Source: Gracilaria vermiculophylla (lineage: Eukaryota > Rhodophyta > Florideophyceae > Gracilariales > Gracilariaceae). From it: a stretch of 64,000 nucleotides of DNA. The DNA is taken from positions 4,566,131 to 4,630,130 of the forward strand of contig JAHNZQ020000004.1 in assembly GCA_019155205.2 (NCBI GenBank), written 5' to 3'. This document shows positions 1-10,210 of this stretch, in pieces; the stretch's first letter is position 1; each line of letters opens with the position of its first letter. The notes beneath the pieces are model-generated. The model had not been told where the DNA came from and searched no databases. It saw nothing but the letters and a program-made list of their open reading frames with translations. The translations under genes were made by a program, and so were the position numbers.

Positions 1-86
1 TTGGTCGTTGCAAACTAGAAACACGGTTCTGCTGCGACTTGTGCGAATCCTTTAGGAACTGTGACCTTCTAAGTCGGGAGACCAGT

Positions 87-640
87 TGTGGTACTGTCAG
101 CCCTCCTGTCGAGGTAGTAAAGCACAATGTCCGTTAGGAGTTTTTGGTGACTCCAAAGGCGCGTATTCCTAAAGGTGGTCTCCGGTATCCGCTGTCGCGA
201 GCCGGGGGAATTCTAAAAGGGATCTGCAAACACCAAGCGAAGGGGGAAGTTCACTGGGCTGATAATGCTCCTACAGGCGCTGCTATGATGCAACCTGGGG
301 ATCGGCGGCTTAGAAACCAGCGTGAATAGACAAGAGACTTCAACCGGAAAATGTAGAAGAAGACTCAAGGGTGCTTGTCTTTACTTCCCCAGAGGTGGAG
401 CTCAACCGGCAGCTTAAATATCAAGCCTTGAGCCCGCCTTGGCAGGTCTCACTACTGTGCTAATTACCTGCATAAAATATCTAAAATAAATAATAAATTC
501 TACCGTTTCTCAAGTATACTGTAGCGCACGCGGGCGAGATTATGCACCACGTGGTCTAGCTAATAAATTACGAACCCTCCTTAGGAATATTATACCTTAA
601 GGCCAAACCACCATCTTTCCGTAGGAGCCACTGTACTACA
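87..640 (+). repeat. Solo LTR, copy 1 of a 553-bp family
   Basis: The segment begins TGTGGTACTGTCAG and ends ACTGTACTACA, so it has the TG...CA ends of an LTR. It aligns along its length with the repeats at 45252-45804, 45858-46409 (reverse), 53997-54533 (reverse), 55802-56260 and 59070 onward. No retrotransposon genes abut it, so it is read as a solo LTR left by recombination. Its 5-bp flanks (CCAGT and CGTGT) match only partly, so a target duplication is not proven. Confidence 0.8.
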
Positions 641-2206
641 CGTGTGAGGCCGAAGCGCTACTCACGGTCTTTGTGATTTGCAATTTGGGCGTAGGTCTCC
701 ATCTAGTCTCCGGAGATCCCGGTTTGGATCATGGCCTTTCCCCCGGAGACTTCCTTGCACTTCTCAAGAAGTGCCTCGACAAGGGAGAGAGAGTGTATGA
801 CGGGGTTAGGGGCCATGGTGTTGGCGAGTTCTGTTGCGGTCTTCGAAGACGCAAGCGACCGAGTAACTCTTGGTCAGTATGAATGGGCCTGCCGCCGGAC
901 TTGGTGTGGGGACTCTCGAAAGAGAGAGGCATGCCCGCAACTTCTACGCCGGCGGGTATAACTCTCGACCATAAATAGGCCGCGGCACCCTACAGTGGGT
1001 AAGCAAGCCACAAGACGTACACGTGAACCACGTACGCATCGGTACTCAAGTCCTGTGACTTAACTTTGCTATCTATCTGACATGCGTTTCATGCGCATAA
1101 ACCGCGGTCTACACTACACCAAAAGTGAGTTTTGGCAGCTATAATCATTCCGTATATTTTTAGGAAAGGGATTTAACATGTTTCATAGTTTTGCAGTGGT
1201 TTGCGAAGACGTGAGGAAGACTGAGGTGGAACAGTTGAGGTGTTTAAATTATTGTTCATGTAGTATAGTGACCGTAAGGTAATTCTAGTGTTTGGCGCCA
1301 AGGGTGGTGTGTACGGTTCGCATGGAGAACAGCCATGTGGACGACCTAGAGGTAATCTTAATTGCTAGATCAATTTTAGAATTTACTGTAGAGTGCCGGG
1401 GGCGCACCTCAGGTGCACCTCCCCCTGGCCACGTGGCTCGTCCGGCCGCGTCGGCCCGGGGGCCTCGCCTAGTGGATATACTCACTGTGCGAACCATCTC
1501 CGTCACCAGAGTAAAGGCAAGCACCTCTTGGACAACTCTAACCCCGTTTTGGTTTCTACAGTCGACCATTACGGCTCGTCCATTACCTTGCGGTTCTACT
1601 AGCGCCCGTGCGTTGCATTCTATCACTACGAATATAGGTGCATTCCGCGCGCCCGTTATCTCGCACCCCCAGTGGTTGTGCTACTGCGTGCCTCTCAGGT
1701 TTCCTTTTCCCACCTTCTAGGTTGAGCCCATCGCGCGCTCCCTAGCCACGAATCCACACGAACACCCTTTGGTTTTTAGCCGCTTTGGTAATACCACAGT
1801 TCAGCGCGCGCTTTTTAAAAAGAAATAGAGATAACATGATTGGACTTTAATTGTATTTTGCATATCTTTATCGTGATTGGGTTACTGGAGGCCACAGATA
1901 TTGTCGTAGGGTACTGTGACTTGACAGATAAGATAGGAATGTTAGTTTTTATGCGTACGTTATGAAAGAGTGTGCTGCAGGGAAGGAAAAGTTGTATAGT
2001 GACAACTGTAGAAGTAGGGGGTGGCTTTATCCAGATATCGCGGCCTGTACCACAACGCCTCACAAAGGGCATTGCAGCGCCTATTCTTAGAGCCACTCAC
2101 ATGGTGTGGTTTAATTTCCATCGGGATGAGTTTTTTCTTCGAAAAATGGTGTGCTTTTTTTATTTATGGTTTTTTATACATCCCACGAGTACAATCACCC
2201 TTGTGT
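641..2206. other. No gene recognised; possible retroelement debris
   Basis: No reading frame here resembles a known family. A TATA-like ATAAATA near 973, followed by a GC-rich stretch, could be an old LTR promoter, but no partner repeat was found. Frames of about 100 codons on both strands between 1285 and 1720 overlap each other and look like chance openings in moderately GC-rich DNA. The last 400 bases are AT-rich and featureless and run into the 3' end of the minus-strand gene that ends at 2207. Confidence 0.5.
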
Positions 2207-3733
2207 TTACGCTGAATTAATGGTGTGGTTTCTGACGATGCGGTTTTTAGCGATACGTACAGCTCCAATATAAAGAAGAGGTGCGTGTTTGGACAGTACC
2301 CTTACAGCTGCGGATAGGATTTCCTGAAGCCCTGAAGGTGCGTTGCTAAAATGACACTGCGCATTTCTTCCATTACAACAGAAATAAAATTTCAAAACTC
2401 TAATCTGTGAACTGTGAAGTGAAAGCCCGTTGACAGTCTTTAGAAAATACTGGCAAATACATAGAGCTTGATGTTCGAGCGATAATCCAAGATATCGCAA
2501 TCGGCGACTTGAATGTTGCAAAATTCTTAAGAGATCCTCACAGGGTAATTTCACACGCATTAAACACAGTTCTTCTATATGGGGCACAGTTTCAATCAAT
2601 GCTCGGATAATGTTCGTCTTTGGTGTATAGAAAGCGTGAGGTCCAATATCCGGTGTCCAACAAGGGCCCCATCTAAGCTTCAGCGATTGGAGGCGAGAAG
2701 CAAAACTAAGCAAATGCTTTTCGGCACCGTCTGCCAAAGTCAGACTGAGATGTTTCAGAGTATTACATCTTTTCAAAATCTCAAGGTCTTTGCCAGACAC
2801 CTGACGGTGGTTACATTCCAATGTCACGAGTTTGCTAAGAAGCTGTTTAGAGAAAAGCCATGATGGGCTCGAGAACGATCCGCGATTTGAACAGATGTGT
2901 ATCTTCTCTAAATTACCCAAGATAGCTTCCATACCGGGGATCTCAAGTCGTGCTCTGAGACATGTCAGAAACTTCGTTGATGGGAATACGGACAGGATTT
3001 GGCGGTTTCCAGAATTCCAAAACGCACAATCACGGTCAAATGACATAGATAACGCTTGAACCGTGTTATTCTGCCACTCTTGTTTTGTCCCGCCGCTGGT
3101 TGCACCAAAAATGAGAGACTGAATACATTTGGAACCAGTTGATGAATGAAACGATTTGCACTCCAAGACCAGTTCTTTCAAATCAATACCACAAAGCTGC
3201 CTCAAAAGCATGCTCTCCTACCGAGACAAGAACGCATCAAGAAACATTAGTATGTGACATGTTCGCAGGTAATCGGCTGCCTCTATCATCGAGGCATAAG
3301 GCAAACAATTGCTCTTTTAACGTACATTAAGTCCGTTAGTGGGAGGGTAGATGTCGCAAGTGAGAGTCAGAGAAATGAGATTGGGCATTCTAGGAAGGAC
3401 GTGCGGAACCGAAATTACAGAGTTTATCTTGGCTTTTTGCACCGTGCTCAACTCTAGGGCATAGAACTCGAGCTTTTTCTCAAACGAATCCATCTCCGAA
3501 GGAATGTTCGCTTCGACGATATTCCCTCGCATTAACGACGCCCATTCCGTAGGTCCGTGTTTCCCCGTGCAATGTTTCGGCATCTTGTATCCCATAGCAC
3601 GGATAACATGGGATTTCAGAAGTTCTGAAGACATTGCAAGGTTGAACACATCATCTGTCCCACCGTGTTGGACAAGTATCGATATTATGTACTGAGCAAC
3701 CTCTCTGGGGAGTTTTTCGAACATCAGGTTCAC
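2207..3733 (-). CDS. F-box/leucine-rich-repeat-like protein, two exons
   Basis: Exon 1 is 3733-3326 and exon 2 is 3217-2207. The 108-bp intron starts GTACGT and ends TCGGTAG. Splicing is phase 0, joins two open frames and gives about 472 residues; without it the frame stops just after exon 1. The N-terminus (LPREVAQYIISIL and the following 30 residues) looks like an F-box helix pair. The rest has repeated leucine-spaced strands such as LKHLSLTLADG and LQSLKLRWG, typical of irregular LRRs. By family knowledge such proteins are substrate adaptors of SCF ubiquitin ligases, but the F-box match is loose, so the role is inference. The start is the first ATG of the frame after an in-frame stop. It is transcribed divergently from the hydrolase at 4428. 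Confidence 0.62.
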
Positions 3734-4427
3734 AGTTCAGCCTCCAGACGGAAAAGTAATGAGAATGGTCTCGGTAACGCCGAACTTTTGAGCCTCCAGC
3801 GAGATGAAAACGACGCTATCACAGAAAGAATTTTGCCCTAGTGGGTACGAAGTGCAAGGCTTGCCAGGAATTTTTGAATGAAACGAGGTTTTTATTTTGA
3901 GGTGCGAATTCTGCAGGGTAAGGTACTCTATGTACGTACCTTTGCAGAGCATTGCAGCACCGCTTTTCATTCATGGTAGTGGTCAGAGAAAAAATTGCAG
4001 CGCCTTCTGCCTTGTTTGATGCATAACACCCTCGGCCACTGGTCATTGACCAGGTAGTACAAGACCTCGGTAACAAGCATAAGCAAGCTCAGGAGGGTAA
4101 ATCATCCACCGCTCAAATTACCCCACGGTTTGGTCTGGCACGGTCCATCCTCTGAGACATCCTTGCAGAGCTGCCGAGCAGGAAACAAAGTGCACCGGGA
4201 GAGAGCCATCAGCAAACGGTCCGTTCAAAACAAGCATGTGTTACGCAGCTTTCGCAGCGGCGTCTTTCCAGCTACACTGCAATCGCTCCGTACTCAATTC
4301 CTCCGTATGCGGGTTTGCTGTCAACCCGCTCGCAAAAAATGGGCGCGAGCAACAACCGTGCACGCACAGGATGCGTTCAAGACGCGCTCCAGCTGCACGG
4401 CTGCTGCCGTTGCAGACAGGTTTAAAA
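3734..4427. promoter_or_regulatory. Shared upstream region of two divergent genes
   Basis: About 0.7 kb separates the starts of the F-box-like gene (-) and the hydrolase (+), so both promoters should lie here. The hydrolase frame stays open upstream to an ATG at 4236, which would add 64 residues rich in Arg, Ala and Ser. No clear TATA box stands out. A 77-codon minus frame at 3737-3970 ends in a stop just before the F-box-like start and is not obviously coding. Confidence 0.45.
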
Positions 4428-5330
4428 ATGGAAGTCATCGATGTACCGCCGATTGCTGACTTGAAGGCGCCTCCAAATGAACAGCCGATGATTCTGTTTG
4501 TGCATGGGGCCCTGCACGGGGCATGGTGCTACAAGTATTTTCAGCAGTACTTTGCCGAGCGTGGATACGTGACGAAAGCGATCTCGCTGCGAGGCTGCGG
4601 GGAATCCGAAATCGAGCAGACGTCCTCCACGACGGTGAGCGAACACATGAGCGATTTAAATGATGCCATTCCGCAGATAGCAGGCGCGGCTTCCGTGATC
4701 ATAGTGGCGCACAGCATAGGAGGGTTCCTGGTGCAGAAATGGATAGAGCAAAACACAAGCGTTGCGGTGGATGGAATGGTGTTGATGGCTTCATCGCCAC
4801 CCACCGGCAACTCGCAGATCATCAAACGATTTTTCGGTAAGCTGGGTTTATGGACTTGGCTAAGATTTTGTTTTGGATTTATTCGGCAGTCGGCAAAGAG
4901 GGACGTGCGCTTCTGCCGCGAGTTGTTCTTCTCGCGGACGGACAGCGTAGATTTCTTGGAGGAAATGGAAGGCGATGAAAGGCTGCGAGAGCACATGCAG
5001 CAGTTTAACAAGACGAAGCTTTCTGTTGACACGAGGACTTTTAAGAGTGTGGTTGAGAGCACTGGAGGTTTTGGTGGTGAGGTGTTGGTCATATGCGCCG
5101 CAGAAGATATGATCGTGGATAGAGAGGCAAGTGAGGAAACGGCGGAGTTTTGGAAGGGCGAGCTCAAAGTGATTGACAATGCGCCGCACGACTTGATGCT
5201 GTATTCAAAGTGGGAGAAGGCAGCTGAGTTGATACTGAAGTGGATTCGGAAAGATAAGAGTGGTAAGGACGGTCAAGCTCTGTTTGTGCAAAGCTCTGAA
5301 TCTGGTCGTGCGGGCGACGCGAGCCAGTGA
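4428..5330 (+). CDS. Alpha/beta hydrolase-fold protein
   Basis: From the ATG at 4428 the product is 300 residues, the usual length of the family. Visible are the oxyanion strand LFVHGALHGAW (His26-Gly27), the nucleophile elbow AHSIGG (Ser96), an acid in CAAEDMIVD (Asp227) and the catalytic histidine in NAPHDLML (His254), so a complete Ser-Asp-His triad is present. The fold covers esterases, lipases, methylesterases and lyases; the substrate cannot be told from sequence alone. An upstream in-frame ATG at 4236 would add a 64-residue Arg/Ser/Ala-rich leader that could be an organelle transit peptide. I prefer 4428 as the mature-domain start but cannot exclude the longer form. No introns are needed. 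Confidence 0.85.
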   Translation: MEVIDVPPIADLKAPPNEQPMILFVHGALHGAWCYKYFQQYFAERGYVTKAISLRGCGESEIEQTSSTTVSEHMSDLNDAIPQIAGAASVIIVAHSIGGFLVQKWIEQNTSVAVDGMVLMASSPPTGNSQIIKRFFGKLGLWTWLRFCFGFIRQSAKRDVRFCRELFFSRTDSVDFLEEMEGDERLREHMQQFNKTKLSVDTRTFKSVVESTGGFGGEVLVICAAEDMIVDREASEETAEFWKGELKVIDNAPHDLMLYSKWEKAAELILKWIRKDKSGKDGQALFVQSSESGRAGDASQ

Positions 5331-6246
5331 ACAGCACTGACGGGAGACTTTATTGTTCCCGAGGGCCATTGCTCGCCGCAATTGAGGCGAGCACATGGAC
5401 TCTTTCTGTTGAGGGCGCGTCTACGGACTGCACCGCGTGCATCTGCGAGCAACACGGTATGGATGAGAGCACGAGTACAGACCGCTGCGGCCGAGCCACC
5501 GGTAGGTCCTCTTCGCGCGTAGACCATGGAGTTTTGTGTAGAACAGCGTGGTATTCGTGTCTTATGTGTACTTTTTGTCGTACGTGGCAGACGTTTTGTG
5601 AGTTTTCTCAAATGTAATGCAAACGAATCAAGTTGAGCTGGAGAGCAGCACTTCCGTCGCGCTGTGGAAAGAGCGATATGTGCTCCAAGTCAAAAGTGAC
5701 TGTAAAGCGCACACGTGTCGTATTTGTGGAGTTGTGTACGTTTATGGCGCACGGCTTAGAACAGCAGTGGTTCAATTACAGTGTTTTTCTCACGTGTGGA
5801 ATGCAGTTTGACTTGAGCAGTGAGTGGATCGGCGACGCTCTCAGATTGACGGAATGGCGGAGCGTTTCGGCATGAACTTGGAACGTGTGCTTCACGTGAT
5901 GGACGTCGGGCCGAGTGTTGTGTGGGCAGAAACGCGGGAGCGCAATGAATAGTTGTGACTCACGGGCCAATTACAACGGCGCACTTCCAATTGTCCGCCA
6001 CCGGCGCGCGCCGCAGCAGCACATACCAAGCGAACGAAGCGCACGCAGCCATGGCAGGCGCGCGCCGCCGCCGCCGCCATCGCTGCCACCGCCGGTCACA
6101 AGCGACGCGCCCCCGCACCGAAGCAGCGCGCGGCGTGCGATTCGAGCCTCCGCCGCCGTCGCATCGAGCGCGTCACTTGGAAGCGGCCGCACCGCGATCG
6201 CCATCGCCGAGCCCCGCCGCGGAAGCGACCCCCCGTGCGCGCACCC
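5331..6246. other. Intergenic region with abrupt GC rise
   Basis: No gene is recognised. Up to about 5.9 kb the composition is ordinary. From about 5990 it becomes dominated by GCGC and CGCC runs, which open long frames in all six phases. These frames have Arg/Ala/Pro-only composition and no domain, so they are not called genes. The last 250 bases must hold the promoter of the small gene at 6247. Confidence 0.5.
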
Positions 6247-6566
6247 ATGCTGCTGCGCGCCGCGACGGCGCGCGCGCTCGCGCTGCGCCGCAGCGCGCGC
6301 GCCTTCTGCGACGCGCGCGCGTCCCTCGAGCGCAAGGTTGGCGAACGTAAGTGGCGCACCCCCCCTCCGCCTCCCCCTGCACGCCCCCCGCGTGCGAGCG
6401 CGCCGGCGCGCGGTGCTGACGGCGAGCGCGGCCCCCCTGTGCGCGCGCAGCGTATCCGGTGTCCGAGCGGCTGCTGAGCAGGGCGCGCGACCAGAGGAAG
6501 GGGCTGCTCATGTACGCGGTGGCCACTGTGGTCGGGCTGCCCGTGGGCTACTACCTCACCGAGTAG
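6247..6566 (+). CDS. Small mitochondrial-type single-span membrane protein, two exons
   Basis: Exon 1 is 6247-6346 and exon 2 is 6451-6566. The 104-bp intron has GTAAGT at its start and GCGCGCAG at its end. The two exons total 216 bases, exactly 71 codons plus stop. The first 25 residues are Arg/Ala/Leu-rich with no acidic residue (MLLRAATARALALRRSARAF), a classic mitochondrial presequence. The C-terminus carries one hydrophobic span, roughly residues 50-67, ending GYYLTE. This is the layout of small inner-membrane respiratory-complex subunits or assembly factors, but I do not recognise which. An in-frame ATG at 6235 would add four residues. The exact frame fit across a canonical intron in non-repetitive codons is the main evidence. 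Confidence 0.62.
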
Positions 6567-6839
6567 GCGGCGGCGGCCGGCGCCGCGCGCGCGCGGCCGA
6601 GCTGCCGTGGTGGACTGGGCGCGCGGGCGCGCGCCAGCGTCTGGCAGGCGGCGGAAAAAAAACGCGGCACTGGCAGCGCCAGACTGCGGGCGGTTTGGCG
6701 AGCGGCGCACGGCGCGGCCGCGCGCGCGCGAGCAAGTGGAACGGGCGCGGATCGGAGAGAGCGCGCGGCGGCGCTGAGGCCACACGGCCACTTGTGCGGC
6801 GCGCGTCTCGAGTGGCGCAGGCGGCGCGCCGCTGCCGCC

Positions 6840-7140
6840 CGCCCCTTCGCAAGTGACGCCGCCGCACGCGGCCGCGGCCCTCTGCGGCAGAGCGCGCGCT
6901 TGCGCGCTTGCATGCACGGCAAATAACTTGTCAGTTACGCAAAGCGGAGCGCGTGCTGAAGGAAACGGGGCGCGGCGGTCGTCGCGCGCGGCTACATGCG
7001 GCGCTGCTACCTTCGCAAGCGACGCTGCAGAACAGCGCGGCGGCGCTCTGCGGCTTAGCGCACGCTTGCACGACAAATAAGTTTATTGGTTACGCAACGC
7101 GCCGCGTGTGTTGAAGGAAAGCGCGCGCGGCTGGCGCGGC
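6840..7140. repeat. Diverged tandem duplication of about 150 bp
   Basis: Two adjacent segments (about 6845-6985 and 7010-7135) share an ordered series of words: CTTCGCAAG, CTCTGCGGC, GACAAATAA or GGCAAATAA, GTTACGCAA and TGAAGGAAA. They are clearly homologous but have many differences. The AAATAA word stands out against the GC-rich surroundings. Confidence 0.6.
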
Positions 7141-7538
7141 GGGCGCGCCGGTCCATGCGCGCACGCTTGCGAGCGCGGCGGTCCAAGCGCGCGCGCTGGC
7201 GGGCGCGGCGGTCCATGCGTGCGCGCGGGCTGCGCGCGCCGCAGCCGCAGCCGCCTCCGCCGCCGCGCGCGCATCACTGTGGCTGCACGCCTAGCGGCGC
7301 GCAGCGCAGCGCAGCGCAGCGCAGCGCCAGCCGCCGCGTGTGCGCCGCGCGTGCGTTGCGCGTGCGCCGCACACCACCCCCCGCCACGCCCCGTTCGGGC
7401 CGCCCCGCCTGCCCCGCCGCACAGCCCCACCACAATAGCGCCGCTCGCGCCCGCGCGTCAACGCGCGCCACGTGCCGCACCGCACGCCCTCATTGGCGCT
7501 CCGCGCCGCTCTCAGCTGCCCGCGCCGCACAAGCGCTC

Positions 7539-7550
7539 ATGACGTCACTC
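7539..7550. promoter_or_regulatory. CRE/bZIP-type palindrome upstream of the phosphatase gene
   Basis: The sequence CATGACGTCACT contains the full palindrome TGACGTCA, the consensus bound by CREB/ATF-type bZIP factors. It lies about 160 bp upstream of the ATG at 7705, just before the poly-C run. One 8-bp palindrome can occur by chance, so this is only suggestive. Confidence 0.35.
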
Positions 7551-7704
7551 GAGCACCCCCCCCCCCCCCCCCCCCCCCCTCCCACCCCCAACAACTCACT
7601 GTCACCTCTCCCCCACCCACCGCCCCGACACTCCTTAACCACCATCAACCCCCCATCCCCCCTCCCTCTCTCCACATCTCCCCTACATCCCCCACCCCCC
7701 AACC

Positions 7705-9360
7705 ATGAACCACTTAGACGATGACGCCCTCGACAATCACGATCCCTACTCCCTCACGCCCTGCCAACATCTCCTACTGCCCCACCCGCTCTGCGCCCTC
7801 CCCCTCATTCCCTTCCCCCCCCGCCCCCCCCGCCCCTTCACTTCCTCCCCCAGCCTAGACTCCGTCGCCGCCGTCTTTCAAGACCTCTCCGCAAAGCTTC
7901 CGCTCTCCCACGACCTCAACCGCCACTCCGCCCACCTCCCCCCCAGCAACCACTTCGTCCCGTCCTACTCCACCACCCTCGACTTCGGCTCAAAGACGCC
8001 GTACCCCCACCCCTCGTCGCTGCAGCCGCTGCACACCCGCCGCCACCCCACCGCCCGCCTCATTCACGTCTCGCTCATCGCCCGCCACGGCACGCGCAAC
8101 CCCACCAACAGCTGCATCCAGCGCATCACCGCCCTGCAGCAGTGGCTGCACTCCGCCCTCTCCCCGATTCCGCTGTGGCTGCACCAGTGGTCCGCCCAGC
8201 TGGACGTGTACCGCGCCAGCCCCGGCTCGCTCACGTCGCACGGCCACCACGAGCTGCACGCCATTGGCTCGCGCTTTGCTCGCCTCTACGCCCGCGCCCT
8301 GCACGACGTCGGCAACACCGTCCGCCTGCGCTCCTCGTACAAGGAACGCGCCATCTCCTCCGCCCGCGCCTTTCTGGACGGCTATCGTCACACCTGCTCC
8401 ACCCACCGCCTGCCGCAGCCCAACACGCTGGTCGTCGAGGAGAACACCCCGCCCACCACCCCGCCGCCCTCCATCCCGAGCGAGTGCTCGGAGCAGTCCG
8501 ATGTGCCCGAGCTGCTGTCCGCCCACTTTGATCACGACCACCAATCAGCGCTCAACGAATACAGTTCCGACACGTCAACGGACGAGGAAACTCTCGTCGA
8601 GATCCTGCCCAGCGGCCGCGACAAGGTGCTGCGCTACTTTGACCACAACGCCGAGTACGCCCAGTTTGCCGTCCACCACAAGGCACTCACCCTGCGGCAC
8701 TTGTCGCGCGGCCCGCTGTTGCCCATCGCCACGCAGATAGCGCAGCGCATCTCCAAGGGGCTGGGCGCCCCGAGCACAATGGACCCCAACCTCATACGCT
8801 CCGTGGCCGAGGCGGGCGCCTTCGAGAACGCGCACGGCCGCTTCGACCGCAGCGCCTTCTGCCGCGTGCTCACCCCGAAGGACACCGCCATTCTGGAGCT
8901 GTTCGAAAAGTACCACCGCCCCTTCTTCCAGCAGCTGGGCCGCTTCCGCGCCGTCGCCGCGCCGCTGGTGGCCGACCTCGCGCACTCGCTGCGCGCCAGC
9001 GCCGCGCGCGCGGGCGACGCCGGCGTGCACGCCGCCGACCTGCGCTTCGCGCACGCGGAGACGCTGGTGCCGCTGCTCATACTGCTCGGCATCGACGGCA
9101 ACGGAATGGCAAAGCACTCCGCGCACTATCGCTTCGGGCTCAGCGCCATGAGCCCCTTCGCGTCCAACCTGGCGTTCGAGCTGTACGAGCAGCAGGGCGA
9201 CGCCGGCAAGACGCACTTCGTGCGACTGCGCCTGCACGAACGCTATGTGGAAGGCATCCCCGCGCTCAAGGGCTTCGAGACGTCGGCCACCGTGCCATTA
9301 CAAGTGTTGCTTCAGTTTTTTGATGGCATTCTCGAGGAGGGGAGACATTTCTACGAGTAG
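7705..9360 (+). CDS. Multiple inositol polyphosphate phosphatase / histidine phytase
   Basis: The intronless 551-residue product has the two signatures of branch-2 histidine phosphatases: RHGTRNP at residues 127-133, whose histidine (128) forms the phosphohistidine, and the proton-donor tripeptide HAE at 450-452 in RFAHAETLVPLL. HAE rather than HD separates MINPP-type enzymes from ordinary acid phosphatases. By family, it removes phosphates from inositol hexakisphosphate and related polyphosphates. The first 100 residues are Pro/His-rich with no clear signal peptide, so location is uncertain, although animal MINPP is lumenal. The start is the ATG at the end of a C-rich leader, the first in the frame. 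Codons end almost entirely in C or G. Confidence 0.87.
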   Translation: MNHLDDDALDNHDPYSLTPCQHLLLPHPLCALPLIPFPPRPPRPFTSSPSLDSVAAVFQDLSAKLPLSHDLNRHSAHLPPSNHFVPSYSTTLDFGSKTPYPHPSSLQPLHTRRHPTARLIHVSLIARHGTRNPTNSCIQRITALQQWLHSALSPIPLWLHQWSAQLDVYRASPGSLTSHGHHELHAIGSRFARLYARALHDVGNTVRLRSSYKERAISSARAFLDGYRHTCSTHRLPQPNTLVVEENTPPTTPPPSIPSECSEQSDVPELLSAHFDHDHQSALNEYSSDTSTDEETLVEILPSGRDKVLRYFDHNAEYAQFAVHHKALTLRHLSRGPLLPIATQIAQRISKGLGAPSTMDPNLIRSVAEAGAFENAHGRFDRSAFCRVLTPKDTAILELFEKYHRPFFQQLGRFRAVAAPLVADLAHSLRASAARAGDAGVHAADLRFAHAETLVPLLILLGIDGNGMAKHSAHYRFGLSAMSPFASNLAFELYEQQGDAGKTHFVRLRLHERYVEGIPALKGFETSATVPLQVLLQFFDGILEEGRHFYE

Positions 9361-9668
9361 AACGGCTGCCCGCGCCCACGCGCGCTTGTGTGTGGCTTGC
9401 GCTGTGAGCAGAGTGAGCTTGTTTTCAATGCGTTTGGTTTGCACGCCTCTACGGCATGGTCATCAAGCGATGCGTTCTGCGCCACGGGTGGAACGTTGCT
9501 GCGCGCGACGTGAGGGCGCACCCCTCTAGACAGATTGTGTGTGTATATATGAGCTTAACTTGAATAGAGAGGGGCCCCCAAGATGCTCACGTGCATAAAA
9601 TGGCATCTTTAAAAAGCTGCTAGTTGGTGTGGCGGGTTAGTGACTCGCAAAGCATTAGCGCGTGTGTG
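9361..9668. other. Short convergent intergenic space
   Basis: It lies between the stops of the phosphatase (+) and the glyoxalase-like gene (-), so it should hold both 3' ends. Composition briefly returns to mixed, with TATATATGAG near 9544 and AAAATGGCATCTTTAAAAAG near 9597. No gene was seen. Confidence 0.5.
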
Positions 9669-10210
9669 TCACGACTTGGAGCGGTGCGGATGCAGATGTC
9701 TTTTCGCGGCGATGGCGGCAGCTAGGGCGGTGTCGGCGTCGTTTGGCAGGCCCGCCTTCTCGAACAAGCCCAGCATGTGGCCGTCAGGGGTGCGCACGGC
9801 CGCAACCTTGCCGTACGCCTCGTAGCGAATGGCGCCGTCCAGCACGGCGCCGTGCTGCACGAGCCTGGGGATCGTCTCGTCCATGTCGCGCACCTCGAAC
9901 GTGAGGAACGGCGAGTAGCCGGCGGAGCACTGGGACTCGCTGCGCGCGCGCGGACGCGGCGAATGCGCGGGCGGGGGGCGGGGTGTCAACTCGGGGCTCG
10001 CGGGCGGCCAAAGAGATTCGCGCGCGCGCGCGCGCGCGTCACGTACCTCTCCGCGGCGCACAGCTCCAGCGCTGTGTCATTGGCGGCGAGCAGGCGCGCA
10101 AAGCGGGCGCCGTGCGACTCGACGCGCAGCCCCAGGCCGTCGCGGTAGAACTGGAGGCCGAGCTGCACGTCGCGCAACAGCAGCACGATTCTGGACAGTC
10201 GCGGCGTCAT
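9669..10210 (-). CDS. Glyoxalase/VOC-superfamily protein, two exons
   Basis: Exon 1 is 10210-10047 and exon 2 is 9939-9669. The 107-bp intron runs GTACGT...GCGCGCAG and contains a long CG dinucleotide run. The spliced length is 435 bases, exactly 144 codons plus stop. Two beta-alpha-beta-beta-beta halves are visible: RIVLLLRDVQLGLQFYRDGLGL then TALELC (Glu49), and FLTFEVRDMDETIPRLVQHGA then DGHMLGLFEK (Glu115). These are the layout and the strand-4 metal-ligand glutamates of VOC proteins such as glyoxalase I. The actual substrate is unknown. A nearby second AG would shift the frame, which supports the acceptor chosen. It is convergent with the phosphatase gene and divergent from the kinase-like gene at 11222. 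Confidence 0.82.

Larger units (their letters stand above)
6567..7704. other. GC-rich intergenic region with repeats
   Basis: No gene is recognised. It contains a diverged tandem duplication (6840-7140), short GC-rich tandem units up to about 7330, a run of about 25 C residues near 7555-7580 and a C-rich leader directly before the phosphatase ATG. Long frames here are compositional artefacts. Confidence 0.6.

Noticed and set aside
1285..1720. Coding frames of 113 and 142 codons on opposite strands
   Set aside because: They overlap each other, have no recognisable domain and no splice support; at most old retroelement debris.
6096..7076. Long minus-strand frame upstream of the phosphatase gene
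   Set aside because: Low-complexity Arg/Ala/Ser composition over a repeat-rich GC region; it also overlaps the two-exon gene at 6247 with better evidence.
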